Shown here: piece by piece, positions 9,501-18,190 of the stretch
Position numbering within the stretch: position 1 is the stretch's first letter
How the letters are laid out: each line of letters starts with the position of its first letter
Assembly: GCA_900541865.1 (NCBI GenBank)
Contig: UQLO01000008.1
Coordinates: 11,825 to 75,824, forward strand
DNA: 64,000 bases
Direction of reading: 5' to 3'
DNA from: an uncultured Porphyromonadaceae bacterium
GTDB lineage: Bacteria > Bacteroidota > Bacteroidia > Bacteroidales > Muribaculaceae
Notes under the pieces: model-generated
What the model saw: only the letters and a program-made list of their open reading frames with translations
Told to the model about the DNA's origin: nothing
Databases searched by the model: none
Made by a program: the position numbers and the translations under genes

Positions 9501-11104
9501 ACATCACCGGTCGCGCCTCGGGCGACTGCCGCCTCTTCGGCACCTTCAAGGAAATAGACCTCACCGGCGACATTTGGGCCGACAATATCTCGATGGCCGT
9601 CGACTTTACAAACACCGTCTACACCACCTCCGACAGCGTTCATATGCGTCCGGGACGAATAATAGTGCCGCGAACCATTATGCGCGACCCCGAAGGCCAC
9701 ACCGCTGAGATTTCGGGCTGGGTTAACCACGTGTTCTTCAAGGAGCCGTCCTACCGCTTCGACGTCGCCGACGCCCGCAACTTCCTGGCCTACAACGGCA
9801 CCCCGGCTCAAAATCCCGACTGGTACGGCACTATCTACGGTAACGGCACGGCTTCGGTCTACGGCGAGCCGGGCATCGTCAATATTGAGGCGGATATGTC
9901 GACCGGGCCGAAGTCGACTTTCACTTTCGTGCTCACCGACCGCCTCGATGCCGCCGAGTATTCCTTCATCACTTTCCGCGACGCCACGCCCGACTCGCTG
10001 CGCCTGATCGCACAGGTTGTCGACGACACGCCGCTGATAGTGCGCGAGATACAAGAGCGCCTCAAACAGCAGACCCAGGACGAACCATCGGCCTACAAGA
10101 TGAAGCTCTCCGTCGACATCACCCCCGATGCCGCCCTCACCTTAGTCATGGACGCCGCCACCGGCGACGAAATCAAGGCCACCGGGAGCGGCCATATGAC
10201 CATGAGCTACAACTCCACCGACGAAGACCTCCGCATCTACGGCGCCTACTCTGTGGCCACGGGCAGCTATCACTTTACGCTGCAGGATATTATCATCAAG
10301 GATTTTGCAATAAAGGAAGGAAGCACCATAAATTTCGACGGCGACCCATACGCCGTACGCGCCGACCTCCACGCCTACTACGCAACCACGGCAAACCTGA
10401 GCGACCTCGACATCTCCTTCCGGCAGGACCGCGAGGTTGCACGAACCAAAGTGCCCGTCCACGCCCTTATGAACGTGCGGGGCGACATCCGACAACCCGA
10501 CATCTCCTTCGACCTCGAGTTCCCCACCCTCACCGACGATACCTACCGCAAGGTGCGCTCCATTGTGAGCACCAACGATATGATGAACCGACAAATCATC
10601 TATCTGCTGGCCCTGAACCGCTTTTACACCCCGGACTACATGAACACCACCAAGGGCAGCGAGCTCTTCTCTGTGGCTTCGAGCACCATATCGTCGCAGT
10701 TGAGTTCACTGCTGGGCAAACTGTCGGACAATTGGAGTATCTCGCCCACAGTTCGCAGCGACCGCGGCGACTTTAGCGATCTCGAGATGGACGTGACTCT
10801 GTCAAGCCGCCTGCTCAACAACCGCCTGCTCTTCAACGGCAATTTCGGCTACCGCGACAACACGCTCAACACCAACCAGTTCGTGGGCGACTTCGACATC
10901 GAATACCTCCTCAACCCGCGCGGCACATGGCGTCTGAAAGCCTACAATCGCTACAACGACGCCAACTACTACCTTCGCAGCGCCGCCACAACACAGGGCA
11001 TCGGAATCATGTACCAGCGCGACTTCGACAACTTCTTCTCCTTCCTCCGCCCCAAAAAGAAAGCCGCTCCCGCCGACAGCACGGGAACAACAGGTAATAG
11101 GTAA
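6569..11104 (+). CDS. tamB: TamB-like translocation/assembly protein (AsmA-like, DUF490)
   Basis: The protein has 1511 residues. One N-terminal membrane anchor (about 8-30, TLVSVLLLLAAGIPALLYVLL) is followed by a very long beta-rich periplasmic region of AsmA/TamB type. The C-terminal 450-500 residues match the TamB/DUF490 domain (for example SGWVNHVFFKEPSYRFDVADA and LNTNQFVGDFDIEYLLNPRG). TamB-family proteins bridge the inner and outer membranes and serve in outer-membrane protein assembly or phospholipid transport. The gene has its own promoter and stands alone. No TamA/BamA partner is in the window; Bacteroidetes often use TamL instead (general knowledge). The stop codon lies inside the heptad repeat, so the last coding codons are part of the inverted repeat's neighbourhood. 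Confidence 0.9.
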   Translation: MKRIWKVFRTLVSVLLLLAAGIPALLYVLLSVDGVQNRIRAVTATELSHLLGARVGIGEVSIRPFNRVMLADLSLVDSAGTDTMARVTRVSAGLELWKLLFEGEIVVDYAMVDGLTLNVWRADSASPLNVQPVLDHLQSDRPRNRETPFELRINTVIVRRASASYDVLSAPGRLNGRFDPNHIRVEDLALNAYIPRISNATVGVDLDHLSARERCGFELRRLSGRFAWADSTLAAEELTVELNRSRIALSPLSLRLGPGGLALADHPLEVHTLEGTVVYPSDLGPLVPRLAAVERGFDLNFDAWCNGDSLRLRNLELLSQGGSGAFALTAGGWAAGLGSPDSLRYSTDRLSVAFEGAPLARALGDALPISASRLLSALPATALQADAHGTLREGTFRLSLEADSGSVEADGRFRRLRYSTALTANIALDNFNAALAAPDAGLGRSSGVVEGDITIGREITGRVRADFGGVDWRGYTYRNLSARLDMPRPDRAEASVSLDDPNATALVYAFYDHPRDSAATLSATASLANISLEALGLSDPKPGYRAGAKLIAQLSGTGVDDIAGSVSLTDLRWLDDHNRGLRIPRLTVTARPQDTPQTITVASDLLEGRLSGRYSLSSLPEQLKEMAREYLPALFPAEETPRRRNSRPRGVNSFEYDFTLQSTEAISNFFGAGVAAVYPAQIKGHVDSRLGQASVQVDAPYILQGDKIYNNTVVYASMDSAAGRSRVYLTTQFPTKKGPMVLAGNLTAADNRVDTQLDWTIERRIPINGTIDFSTEIRGLPGPESGWLVPADATVTFNPGTINFGDETWEIRPATISSSREGIEIEHFALDSGRQHIGIDGTVSANPADSLTIDLREVALLPVFETLEIDKAMLSGNATGIFKASSLLSADRFLECPRLHVDGIGYNRCTIGDADILARWDGEKESFFLDADITGEGSRKSRIVGDIFPMAEALDLSFHADSVPVGFLKPFMDAFARDITGRASGDCRLFGTFKEIDLTGDIWADNISMAVDFTNTVYTTSDSVHMRPGRIIVPRTIMRDPEGHTAEISGWVNHVFFKEPSYRFDVADARNFLAYNGTPAQNPDWYGTIYGNGTASVYGEPGIVNIEADMSTGPKSTFTFVLTDRLDAAEYSFITFRDATPDSLRLIAQVVDDTPLIVREIQERLKQQTQDEPSAYKMKLSVDITPDAALTLVMDAATGDEIKATGSGHMTMSYNSTDEDLRIYGAYSVATGSYHFTLQDIIIKDFAIKEGSTINFDGDPYAVRADLHAYYATTANLSDLDISFRQDREVARTKVPVHALMNVRGDIRQPDISFDLEFPTLTDDTYRKVRSIVSTNDMMNRQIIYLLALNRFYTPDYMNTTKGSELFSVASSTISSQLSSLLGKLSDNWSISPTVRSDRGDFSDLEMDVTLSSRLLNNRLLFNGNFGYRDNTLNTNQFVGDFDIEYLLNPRGTWRLKAYNRYNDANYYLRSAATTQGIGIMYQRDFDNFFSFLRPKKKAAPADSTGTTGNR

Positions 11105-11137
11105 TAGTGAAGAGTGAATAGTGAATAGTGAATAGTG
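11093..11137 (-). repeat. Heptad (TAGTGAA) repeat, right arm of the 36-nt inverted repeat
   Basis: Units GGTAATA, GTGAAGA and GTGAATA (three times) run from the last codons of the tamB-like gene into the spacer. The stretch at about 11102-11137 is the exact reverse complement of the 36 bases before the gene. Confidence 0.85.
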
Positions 11138-11221
11138 GGGCCGGGAGGAAGCTGTTTTTGGCATTTTGAACTATGGAGGGGGTGAAAGCGTTTTATATCC
11201 AAACGTTTTTAACTTGACATT

Positions 11222-11866
11222 ATGAAAACAGCTTTGTTCTTAGGCTTGGCAGCGATAACCGCGGCCACGCTGGCCTCCTGCAACGACAAATCGCTGGCAG
11301 GGAAACTGGACGGCAGCTGGGAAGGCGACACAGCCACCCTCCCCTGCCCCCGCCACGACAACGACGGGCACGATATGGGCAACGACGCAGCCCACCGCAA
11401 CGAATGTGCCTCTGAGATAACCTGCACGCCTACCGTGACTTTTACCCGCAATAAAGGTACCGACGGCGGCAACGTGGAGCTGACGGGCAAATATACTATT
11501 ACCCGCGACTTCCGCACCACGGACTCTCTGGAAGTGAAAGCCACCATATCGGGCACGGCAAGCGCTTCGGGCGCTTTCAACGTTGAGGACGAAGACGATA
11601 TCCGCCTCGACCTTCAGCCCGGCACTACCAATATCACGGTGGAGGCATCGTCGCTCAGCCTGGCTTTCCCGCATCTGAGCGCTCGTCCGGCCGAAGAGAT
11701 GGATACTATCCGTACTTCCATCCTGCCGCAGATGGAGACTTTTGCGCGTACCGTTCTTGAACGCCGAATAGCCTCGCTCGACAAGATTGAGGACGTCAAA
11801 GTTGTCGGCGACAGCACCATGACGGCCGAAATACACGACGCCCACTTTACCTTCCGCCGCAAATAA
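11222..11866 (+). CDS. Small lipoprotein of unknown function
   Basis: The protein has 214 residues. The N-terminus MKTALFLGLAAITAATLASC is a lipoprotein signal peptide with Cys20 as the acylated residue. The mature part begins with a linker and GSWEGD, a phrase common at the start of lipocalin-like Bacteroidetes lipoproteins. A His/Asp/Cys-containing segment follows (CPRHDNDGHDMGNDAAHRNEC, about 40-61), then beta-strand-rich sequence and a final amphipathic helix. I do not recognise a named family. It stands alone between the tamB-like gene and a strong terminator. No convincing -7 box is visible; TAACTTGA just before the ATG is a poor match. Confidence 0.75.
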   Translation: MKTALFLGLAAITAATLASCNDKSLAGKLDGSWEGDTATLPCPRHDNDGHDMGNDAAHRNECASEITCTPTVTFTRNKGTDGGNVELTGKYTITRDFRTTDSLEVKATISGTASASGAFNVEDEDDIRLDLQPGTTNITVEASSLSLAFPHLSARPAEEMDTIRTSILPQMETFARTVLERRIASLDKIEDVKVVGDSTMTAEIHDAHFTFRRK

Positions 11867-11883
11867 GGCTATCAAAACACCCC

Positions 11884-11928
11884 AAAAAAACAGGTCAGCA
11901 CCGTAAGGCTCTGACCTGTTTTTTTTGT
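11884..11928. terminator. Bidirectional terminator between convergent genes
   Basis: AACAGGTCAG and CTGACCTGTT form the stem around an 11-12 nt loop, with an A-run before and a T-run after. The same hairpin can stop the lipoprotein transcript on the plus strand and the DUF805/efflux transcript on the minus strand. Confidence 0.9.
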
Positions 11929-11941
11929 GCTTATGTAATAC

Positions 11942-12310
11942 TCATTCGGGGATAGGACCGAATCGGTTAGGCTGCGGCTGGGAGGGAAGGACGGTGAGGA
12001 TGAAGAACCAAATCTGGCCTACGATGGGCACCAGAGAGATGAAAATCCAACCACCGCCTTTTCCGATGTCGTGCATGCGGCGCACGCTCACGCTGATTGC
12101 CGGCAGCACGGTAGCGAGCCAGAAAGCGCCTTCGATAAAGTAGACCCATCCCGGCATGGAGCTGCCGCCGAAGATGGCGCCGAGGATGTTTAGGGCGCCG
12201 TAGACCACAATCTCGAAGAGAGCGAACCACCAGTATTCGGAAACGGAAGCTCGGCCGTTGAAATCCAAATACTTATGGAACACGGTTTTGATAGACTGAG
12301 AGAACGTCAT
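11942..12310 (-). CDS. DUF805 family inner-membrane protein
   Basis: The protein has 122 residues. The start MTFSQSIKTVFHKYLDFNGRAS and the motif RRMHDIGKGG are diagnostic of DUF805. Three to four membrane helices are visible (about 25-45, 50-72, 85-108). The family is found in many bacteria and has no settled function. Its ATG is about 50 bases downstream of the end of the TolC-like gene on the same strand, so it could be the last gene of the efflux transcript or have its own promoter; none is obvious. Confidence 0.85.
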   Translation of the reverse strand: MTFSQSIKTVFHKYLDFNGRASVSEYWWFALFEIVVYGALNILGAIFGGSSMPGWVYFIEGAFWLATVLPAISVSVRRMHDIGKGGGWIFISLVPIVGQIWFFILTVLPSQPQPNRFGPIPE

Positions 12311-12361
12311 AACGAGGAGTATTTAAAAGATTGTACACCTTTAAAAACACCGCGGGCGGTC

Positions 12362-13546
12362 TCAGAGTTCATGCGAGGTGAGGCGTGCAATCTCCAGAGC
12401 CAGCGAGCGTTCGGCCTCGAGGAGCCTCAGACGTGCCTGATGCATGTACTCGAGCTCGTTGAGGTAGTCGAGCATGGAGATTTCACCCTGGGCAAGCGCG
12501 CGGGTAAGGAGCTCGGTGTTGTCGGCCTCCTCGATGGTTTCGCGCATGATGGCAATCACACGGTCAAGTTCGGCCGCGCGGGTATAGGAAGCCATGAAGT
12601 CGCTTCGAAAAGTCGTCTCGGCATCCTCGCAGGAGCTTTCGGCGGCGATGGCGGCAGCTTGTGCGGCCTTGGTGCCCCGTCGGTTCTCCCACAGCGGCAG
12701 CGAAAGGCCCACCTTGACGCCCTGCCAGCCTTCGCCGGGCACGAACTCGCCCTGATAGCCCACAGAGAGCTTTGGCAGGGAAAGCGATTTGGCCAGCGAT
12801 ACCTTTACCTGTGCAGCCCGGCCGGCTCCCCGCAGAGCCTCCAGAGCCGGGTCGGCGAGTATGGCGCGCCGGCACAGTTCGTCGGGGTCGGCTGCAAGGG
12901 CGGCCGCGGGGTACTCGGCGTAGTCGAAAGCCGGAGCGGAGTCGGCTCCGCAGAGGATGGCCAGGCGCCGGCGCAGGTTGGTCCTTTCGGCGGCGGCCTC
13001 GCTGCTCATGGACACGGCTTCGGCGAATGCCAGACGCGCTTTGTTGGCCTCCAGACGCGTGGTGTGGCCCGCTTCGAGCATTCGGGTGTAGGTGTTGACC
13101 ATACGTCGGGCGTTTGCGAGGTGCTCGTCGCACATCCGATAATTGGCATTGGCAAAAATGAGCTCTATGCAGACCTCCTTTGCCTGCAGGAGCACACGGC
13201 GCCGCTCGGCGATGCATCTGAGGGCGGCTTCATCGTCGAGGGCGCCGGCAAGGGCCCGACGGCGACGATAGACGGTCGGAAAGTCGAACTGCTGGCTCAC
13301 ACTGACGTCCTTGCGGTGACCCATGCCGCTGTGAGTGCCCCACAGGAAGCCGAACTCCACCTCGGGGTCGGCCGGAGCAAGGCCCGTGGCGTTGTCGCTC
13401 ACATCGGCCTCCAGCAAGCTGCGGGCGGCAGCCAAAGCCGGGCTGCCGGCTTCGACGGCGGCGAGCACCGGGGCGTAGATGTCGGATGCAGGAGCTGCCA
13501 CTCCGGCCGAAAGCAGCATTGCAAAAATAGTTAATCTAAGGTTCAT
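12362..13546 (-). CDS. TolC-family outer-membrane channel of the metal RND system
   Basis: The protein has 394 residues from the ATG at 13546. An upstream TTG (13579) would add 11 residues but lies inside the pump gene and destroys the signal peptide, so I reject it. MNLRLTIFAMLLSAGVAAPA is a signal peptide. The rest is two long helical-hairpin repeats typical of OEP/CzcC proteins (for example VSVSQQFDFPTVYRRRRALAG and VGLSLPLWENRRGTKAAQAAAI). It forms the outer-membrane duct for the pump. The start overlaps the pump's stop (ATGA, 4 nt), so the two are translationally coupled. Confidence 0.9.
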   Translation of the reverse strand: MNLRLTIFAMLLSAGVAAPASDIYAPVLAAVEAGSPALAAARSLLEADVSDNATGLAPADPEVEFGFLWGTHSGMGHRKDVSVSQQFDFPTVYRRRRALAGALDDEAALRCIAERRRVLLQAKEVCIELIFANANYRMCDEHLANARRMVNTYTRMLEAGHTTRLEANKARLAFAEAVSMSSEAAAERTNLRRRLAILCGADSAPAFDYAEYPAAALAADPDELCRRAILADPALEALRGAGRAAQVKVSLAKSLSLPKLSVGYQGEFVPGEGWQGVKVGLSLPLWENRRGTKAAQAAAIAAESSCEDAETTFRSDFMASYTRAAELDRVIAIMRETIEEADNTELLTRALAQGEISMLDYLNELEYMHQARLRLLEAERSLALEIARLTSHEL

Positions 13547-16500
13547 TTTTCGGTTTTTACACTTCGCCCGGCATACCAACGGTATACAACGGGCATTACA
13601 TATATATTAAGCAATGTCGAGGTGAACAGACCGCCGAGCACAACCACCGCCATCGGACTTTGAATCTCATTTCCGGCTTTGTCGCCGTTGAGCACCAGTG
13701 GGATGAGTGCGAGGCCGGAGGTGAGAGCCGTCATCAGAATGGGATTGAGACGGTCGATGGAGCCGGCGCGCACGGCCTCTGCCGGAGGCATGCCTCCATC
13801 GGCGAGTCGGCGGTATTCCGAAACGAGGAGGATGCCGTTGCGTGTGGCCACACCGAAAAGCGTGATGAAGCCGATGATGCCCGGAATGCTTACGAATCCC
13901 GAGGTAAAGAACACGGCGAAAACACCGCCAATAAGCGCAAACGGCAGGTTGAGAAGCACCAGAGCAGCCAGCGAGGGCCGCGAGAACTCGCCCAGCAGAA
14001 GCAGGTATATCACCAATAGGGCCAGCAGGGTGGCTACCAGGAGGGTGCGCGCTGCGGAGTCGGCGCTTTCGAACTGGCCGCCGTACTCTATGCGGTAGCC
14101 TTCGGGGAGGACCACTTGTGCGGCAATGCGTTCTTTCATCTCGTCGACCACGCTTGCGGCGTCGCGTCCGCTGACGTTTGCGCTCACCACGAGCTTTCGC
14201 TGCACGTTCTCTCGCGAAATGCTTCCGGGCCCTCCTGCGGAGACAACATCGGCAACCTCGGAAAGGGGTATCTTCGAGCCGAAGCCGTTGTCGATGAGTG
14301 CGCGCGATATGTTGTCGCGGCTGCCGGAATAGGCCGAGTCGAGGCGGAGCACGACGTCGAACTTGCGGTCGCCCTGATAGATGTCGCCGATTTTATCGCC
14401 GGCGAATGCCGAGGCCACGAAAGCGTTGAATTGCTCGATGGTGATACCGTTTCGGGCCAATGCGTCGCGGTTTGCGCGGATCTGGAGTTGGGGTGTCTCT
14501 ACTTGCTGTTCCACGGCCACGTCGACCAACCCCGGAATATCCTCGACGGCTTGCCGGATGGCCTGCCCGGTGGCATAGAGGGTGCTGAGGTCCGGGCCGA
14601 ATACCTTGACGGCAATGGCGGCGCGGGTGCCGGACATCATATGGTCTATACGGTGGCCAAGAGGCTGACCAACAGAGGTTGCCACACCGGGTACGGCGGC
14701 CATTCGGGCCCGCATATCATCGAAAATCTCGCGCCGGCTGCGGCCGCCGAGAGTAAACTGCACTTCGATTTCGGCGCCGTTGGTTGCCTGCGAGTGCTCG
14801 TCGAGTTCGCCGCGTCCGCTCCGGCGTGCCGTACCGGTCACTTCAGGTACCTTAAGCAATTCTCGCTCAAGCATATATCCTAATTCATCGTTGACATCGA
14901 GCGAGACACCCGGCTGCGCCACGGCAGCCACTACCGCTGACCCCTCGTTGAAGTCGGGCAAAAAGGTGCGTCCCATCGAAAGGAAGAGACCCACGGCAGC
15001 AACGAAAAGCACTACCGTGATGCCGATTACCCGACGGCCGCGGGCCATAACTCGCTCGAGGCTTGCCGCATACCACTTCTGCAAAAGACGGCTCACTCGG
15101 CCCTCTCGCTCGTTGCGGCTCAAATAGCGCGATGGCGACAGCATCAGCAGGCAAAGCAGAGGCGTGAGCGTCATCGCCACAGCGAGCGACATGAAAAGGC
15201 TTATCACATAGGCCGTTCCGAGCGGCTTGAGCATGCGGCCCTCCATGCCGGAGAGAAAGAACAGCGGCACGAAGGCCACTATTATAATTAAGGTGGCGTT
15301 GAGGATGGAGGCGCGAATCTCGCGCGAAGCCTCGTATACCACCTTCACGGCTGGTAGTCGGTCGGCTGCGGGGAGGGCGTGGTTCTGCCGGAGGCGCTTA
15401 TAGACGTTCTCCACATCGATGATGGCATCGTCGACCAGCGACCCGATAGCCAGACACATGCCGCCCAGCGTCATGGTGTTGATTTCCATACCCAATGCCC
15501 AAAGCACGGCGCAGGTGCCGAGCAGCGAGATTGGTATGGTCACCACCGAAATCACCGTGGTCCGCCAGCTGGCAAGGAAGATGATGAGGATTACGACGGC
15601 GAAGAGGGCACCCTCGAGGAGGGAGTCGCCCACATTGTCGACGGCGGCTTCGATGAAGTCGGCCTGGCGGAACACGCGTGTGTTCATCCGCACGTCGGCC
15701 GGCAGCGATGCGCGGAGATTATCGAGGTTGCGCTCGATGGCATCGGTGACTTCCAATGTGTTGATGTCCGGTTGCTTGGACACGGCCATCAGGATAGCGG
15801 GCCTACCGCTGACGGTAGCGTTGCCGAGCCTTTGTGCGGGAGCGACGACCACTCTGGCCACATCGGCCAGCACCACCGGTTCGCCGGAGTCGTCGAGGGC
15901 TATTACCGAGCGGGCAAGCTCGTCGGGGTCGCTGGCACGGGCCACACCCCGCACGGCATATTCATTGCCGAACTCCCGCACAATGCCGCCCACCGAATTT
16001 TCCGAGAAGGTTGCGCCTACAGCGCGGATTTGGTCGAGGGAAACGCCATGGCGCTCCATCTTTACGGGGTCGGCGAGAATCTGAAACTGCTTGAGCTCGC
16101 CTCCTATGTTGGTGACCTGGCTTACACCGCCTGTAGCAAGTATGGCCGGCTTGACCACCCAGTCGGCCAAGGTGCGCAGCTCCATCATAGATGTAGAGTC
16201 GGCTTCGAGGCTGACCATGAGAATTTCGCCCATTATGCTACTTTGAGGAGCCAACACGGGCGTTATGCCGCCGGGGAGTGCGTCGGCCAGAGTGACCATT
16301 TTCTCGCTGATGGTCTGGCGGGCGCGATAGACGTCGGTGCCCCAGTCGAACTCGGTCCAGACAAAAGAAACGCCGTGGAGGGAGGCCGACCGCACTCTGC
16401 GCACGTTGGCAGCCCCGTTGACGGCCGTTTCTATCGGGAAGGTCACAAGGCGTTCAACTTCTTCGGGTGCCATACCTTCGGCGTCGGTCATGATCACCAC

Positions 16501-16644
16501 AGTCGGCGCGGTGAGGTCGGGGAAAACGTCGACCCTCATATGGCGCAACCCGTAGAGTCCGCCGACTATTATGAGCAGGGTTGCCACACCCACTGCGAGG
16601 CGGTGGCGCAGCGAGAAGCGTATTATGCTGTTGATAAATTCCAT
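13543..16644 (-). CDS. CusA/CzcA-type RND efflux pump
   Basis: The protein has 1033 residues, the full length for the family. The N-terminal helix is followed by MRVDVFPDLTAPTVVIMTDA, typical of heavy-metal RND pumps. Membrane helices 2-6 lie at about 343-500, with the helix-4 acidic motif GSLVDDAIIDVENV (Asp405/Asp406), the presumed proton relay. The second half repeats the fold (helices at about 860-1015; FGVATRNGILLVSEYR). The pump takes ions from the periplasm or inner membrane and passes them to the channel. The substrate (Cu/Ag versus Co/Zn/Cd) cannot be read from sequence alone; the His-rich partners favour a transition metal. It lies 12 bases after the adaptor gene. Confidence 0.9.
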   Translation of the reverse strand: MEFINSIIRFSLRHRLAVGVATLLIIVGGLYGLRHMRVDVFPDLTAPTVVIMTDAEGMAPEEVERLVTFPIETAVNGAANVRRVRSASLHGVSFVWTEFDWGTDVYRARQTISEKMVTLADALPGGITPVLAPQSSIMGEILMVSLEADSTSMMELRTLADWVVKPAILATGGVSQVTNIGGELKQFQILADPVKMERHGVSLDQIRAVGATFSENSVGGIVREFGNEYAVRGVARASDPDELARSVIALDDSGEPVVLADVARVVVAPAQRLGNATVSGRPAILMAVSKQPDINTLEVTDAIERNLDNLRASLPADVRMNTRVFRQADFIEAAVDNVGDSLLEGALFAVVILIIFLASWRTTVISVVTIPISLLGTCAVLWALGMEINTMTLGGMCLAIGSLVDDAIIDVENVYKRLRQNHALPAADRLPAVKVVYEASREIRASILNATLIIIVAFVPLFFLSGMEGRMLKPLGTAYVISLFMSLAVAMTLTPLLCLLMLSPSRYLSRNEREGRVSRLLQKWYAASLERVMARGRRVIGITVVLFVAAVGLFLSMGRTFLPDFNEGSAVVAAVAQPGVSLDVNDELGYMLERELLKVPEVTGTARRSGRGELDEHSQATNGAEIEVQFTLGGRSRREIFDDMRARMAAVPGVATSVGQPLGHRIDHMMSGTRAAIAVKVFGPDLSTLYATGQAIRQAVEDIPGLVDVAVEQQVETPQLQIRANRDALARNGITIEQFNAFVASAFAGDKIGDIYQGDRKFDVVLRLDSAYSGSRDNISRALIDNGFGSKIPLSEVADVVSAGGPGSISRENVQRKLVVSANVSGRDAASVVDEMKERIAAQVVLPEGYRIEYGGQFESADSAARTLLVATLLALLVIYLLLLGEFSRPSLAALVLLNLPFALIGGVFAVFFTSGFVSIPGIIGFITLFGVATRNGILLVSEYRRLADGGMPPAEAVRAGSIDRLNPILMTALTSGLALIPLVLNGDKAGNEIQSPMAVVVLGGLFTSTLLNIYVMPVVYRWYAGRSVKTEK

Positions 16645-16656
16645 AGCTCGCCCTCC

Positions 16657-18138
16657 TTAATGAACATGGCCGGCGTGGGCGTCGAGCTTGCCGGAGCTTT
16701 GGGAGAGGCGCACCAGGACGGCGCCGCGGGTTACGATGCGCTCGGAACCGTCGAGGCCGGAGGATACCACACAGCGCAGCCCGTCGGTGCGGCCGAGGGT
16801 CACGGGGCGCTTCTCGAAGAGTTCGGGGGTGAGCTGCACAAATACAAAAGTGCCTCCCATCTCCTCGACTACGGCCTCTTTAGGCACGCTGACCTCGTTG
16901 GCATAGTTGGCGATGGCGATGAACATCTCCACGTAGGTTCCCGGCACGAGGTCGGGAGCAGCGTCGGCCTCGAAAGTCACGGGGATGAGGGCCGAGGTGC
17001 CCGCTGCGGTGCGGCCGTAGCCGATGAGGTGGCCGCCGAGCTGCTCGAGGGAGTAAGTGCGTCCTGTGGCAGGTATGCGCACAGTGGCGCCTTCGATGCG
17101 GCTGAGGGCGCTGCGGTCGGCAGCAGGAACTTTTGCGGTGAGGGTGAGAGCACGACCCTGCGAGAGGGAGAAAAGGGGCGCACCGGCCTCGACATAGCGG
17201 CCGTTGGCAGTGAAGACCTCGGCGATGACGCCGGAGGCCGGGGCGCAGACATTCTGGGCGCCTCCGGGGAAGCTGCGTTCAAGCTGATGGTAGCGTGCCT
17301 CCGCCTCCTCGAAGCGTCGGCCTGCCTCCAGCAGGTCGCTCTGGCTGACTATCTGTTCCTGGGCCAGAAGACTCTTGCGCTCGAAATCGCGCCTGGCGGC
17401 TTCGTACTCCACCCGGGCCTGCGACATGGTCACAGAAAGGTTGTTGTCGGCCTGTCCGGTGGCGTCGACGGTCATAAGATGCTCGCCCGCGCTGACACTC
17501 TTGCCGGGCACTACCGAGCCGGCGTGGAGAACCACGGTGCCGGCGGTGCGCGAGCTTACGGTGCGAAGGTCGGCCGCGGAGAGCTCCACCAGGGCCATTG
17601 CGCGAATAACCGAGGCAAAAGGTCCGGCGGCGACGGAGTCTGTTGCGAAGTCGCAATTCCAGCTCATTTCCTTGCTGAAAGCCACGGCATTGGCAGCCCG
17701 ATGGTCAGCTTCTTCGGCGGCGGCGTGGGCGGCGTGATGGTCGGCGTAGACCTCGACGGGCACGTCGACGACCGAGGTGCCGTCGATGGTGAACGAAATG
17801 GTTGCGGGGCCTGCCGACGGAGCCGTAAGAGCGAATTTAAAGATGCCGGGGTGGGTCGGCTCACCAACGGTGGAAGAAGTACCGGCGAAGGCAGCCACAA
17901 CGATGCCCGAGTCGAGCGGCGCAAAGTCGCTTAGACGGGTGATATGGGCTGCGAAGGTGGTTTCCTGTCCTGCCTCGAAGGGATGGGACTCTACAAAGAC
18001 CTCATAGTCGGGCGAATACCCCGTGTAGGCAAGGGAGTGGTCGTGGGGCTCGGCGTCGACGTGGTCGTGGGTGCCGTTATGGCATCCGCAAAGCAGACTG
18101 CAGACAAGTAGCAGTCCTGCGAAAATATGTTTTTCCAA
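16657..18138 (-). CDS. RND periplasmic adaptor lipoprotein, His-rich (CusB/CzcB type)
   Basis: The protein has 493 residues. It starts at a TTG (no ATG is available before the signal peptide). The lipobox LLCGC gives lipidated Cys19. Right after it comes a His-rich segment (HNGTHDHVDAEPHDH), a second one at about 160-175 (HHAAHAAAEEADHR), and a C-terminal HAGHVH, all suited to binding metal. The middle has the membrane-fusion-protein core: a coiled-coil hairpin (about 245-300, SQARVEYEAARRDFERKSLL), lipoyl-like halves and a beta-barrel. It joins pump and channel. The N-terminal about 150 residues before the core are unlike simple adaptors and may be a metal-sensing or chaperone domain (inference). 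Confidence 0.88.
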   Translation of the reverse strand: MEKHIFAGLLLVCSLLCGCHNGTHDHVDAEPHDHSLAYTGYSPDYEVFVESHPFEAGQETTFAAHITRLSDFAPLDSGIVVAAFAGTSSTVGEPTHPGIFKFALTAPSAGPATISFTIDGTSVVDVPVEVYADHHAAHAAAEEADHRAANAVAFSKEMSWNCDFATDSVAAGPFASVIRAMALVELSAADLRTVSSRTAGTVVLHAGSVVPGKSVSAGEHLMTVDATGQADNNLSVTMSQARVEYEAARRDFERKSLLAQEQIVSQSDLLEAGRRFEEAEARYHQLERSFPGGAQNVCAPASGVIAEVFTANGRYVEAGAPLFSLSQGRALTLTAKVPAADRSALSRIEGATVRIPATGRTYSLEQLGGHLIGYGRTAAGTSALIPVTFEADAAPDLVPGTYVEMFIAIANYANEVSVPKEAVVEEMGGTFVFVQLTPELFEKRPVTLGRTDGLRCVVSSGLDGSERIVTRGAVLVRLSQSSGKLDAHAGHVH

Positions 18139-18190
18139 GGTGTTGAATGGATTGGTTGATTGAAACTTAGGTGTCTTTTAACGCTTGTTT

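Noticed and set aside
13547..13579. Upstream TTG start for the TolC-like gene
   Set aside because: It would sit inside the pump gene and put charged residues before the signal peptide; the ATG in the 4-base overlap is better.
15379..17934. Very long open frame on the plus strand (851 codons) opposite the RND pump and adaptor genes
   Set aside because: It is antisense to two well-supported genes, has no recognisable motif and reflects the high GC content and codon use of the genes below it.
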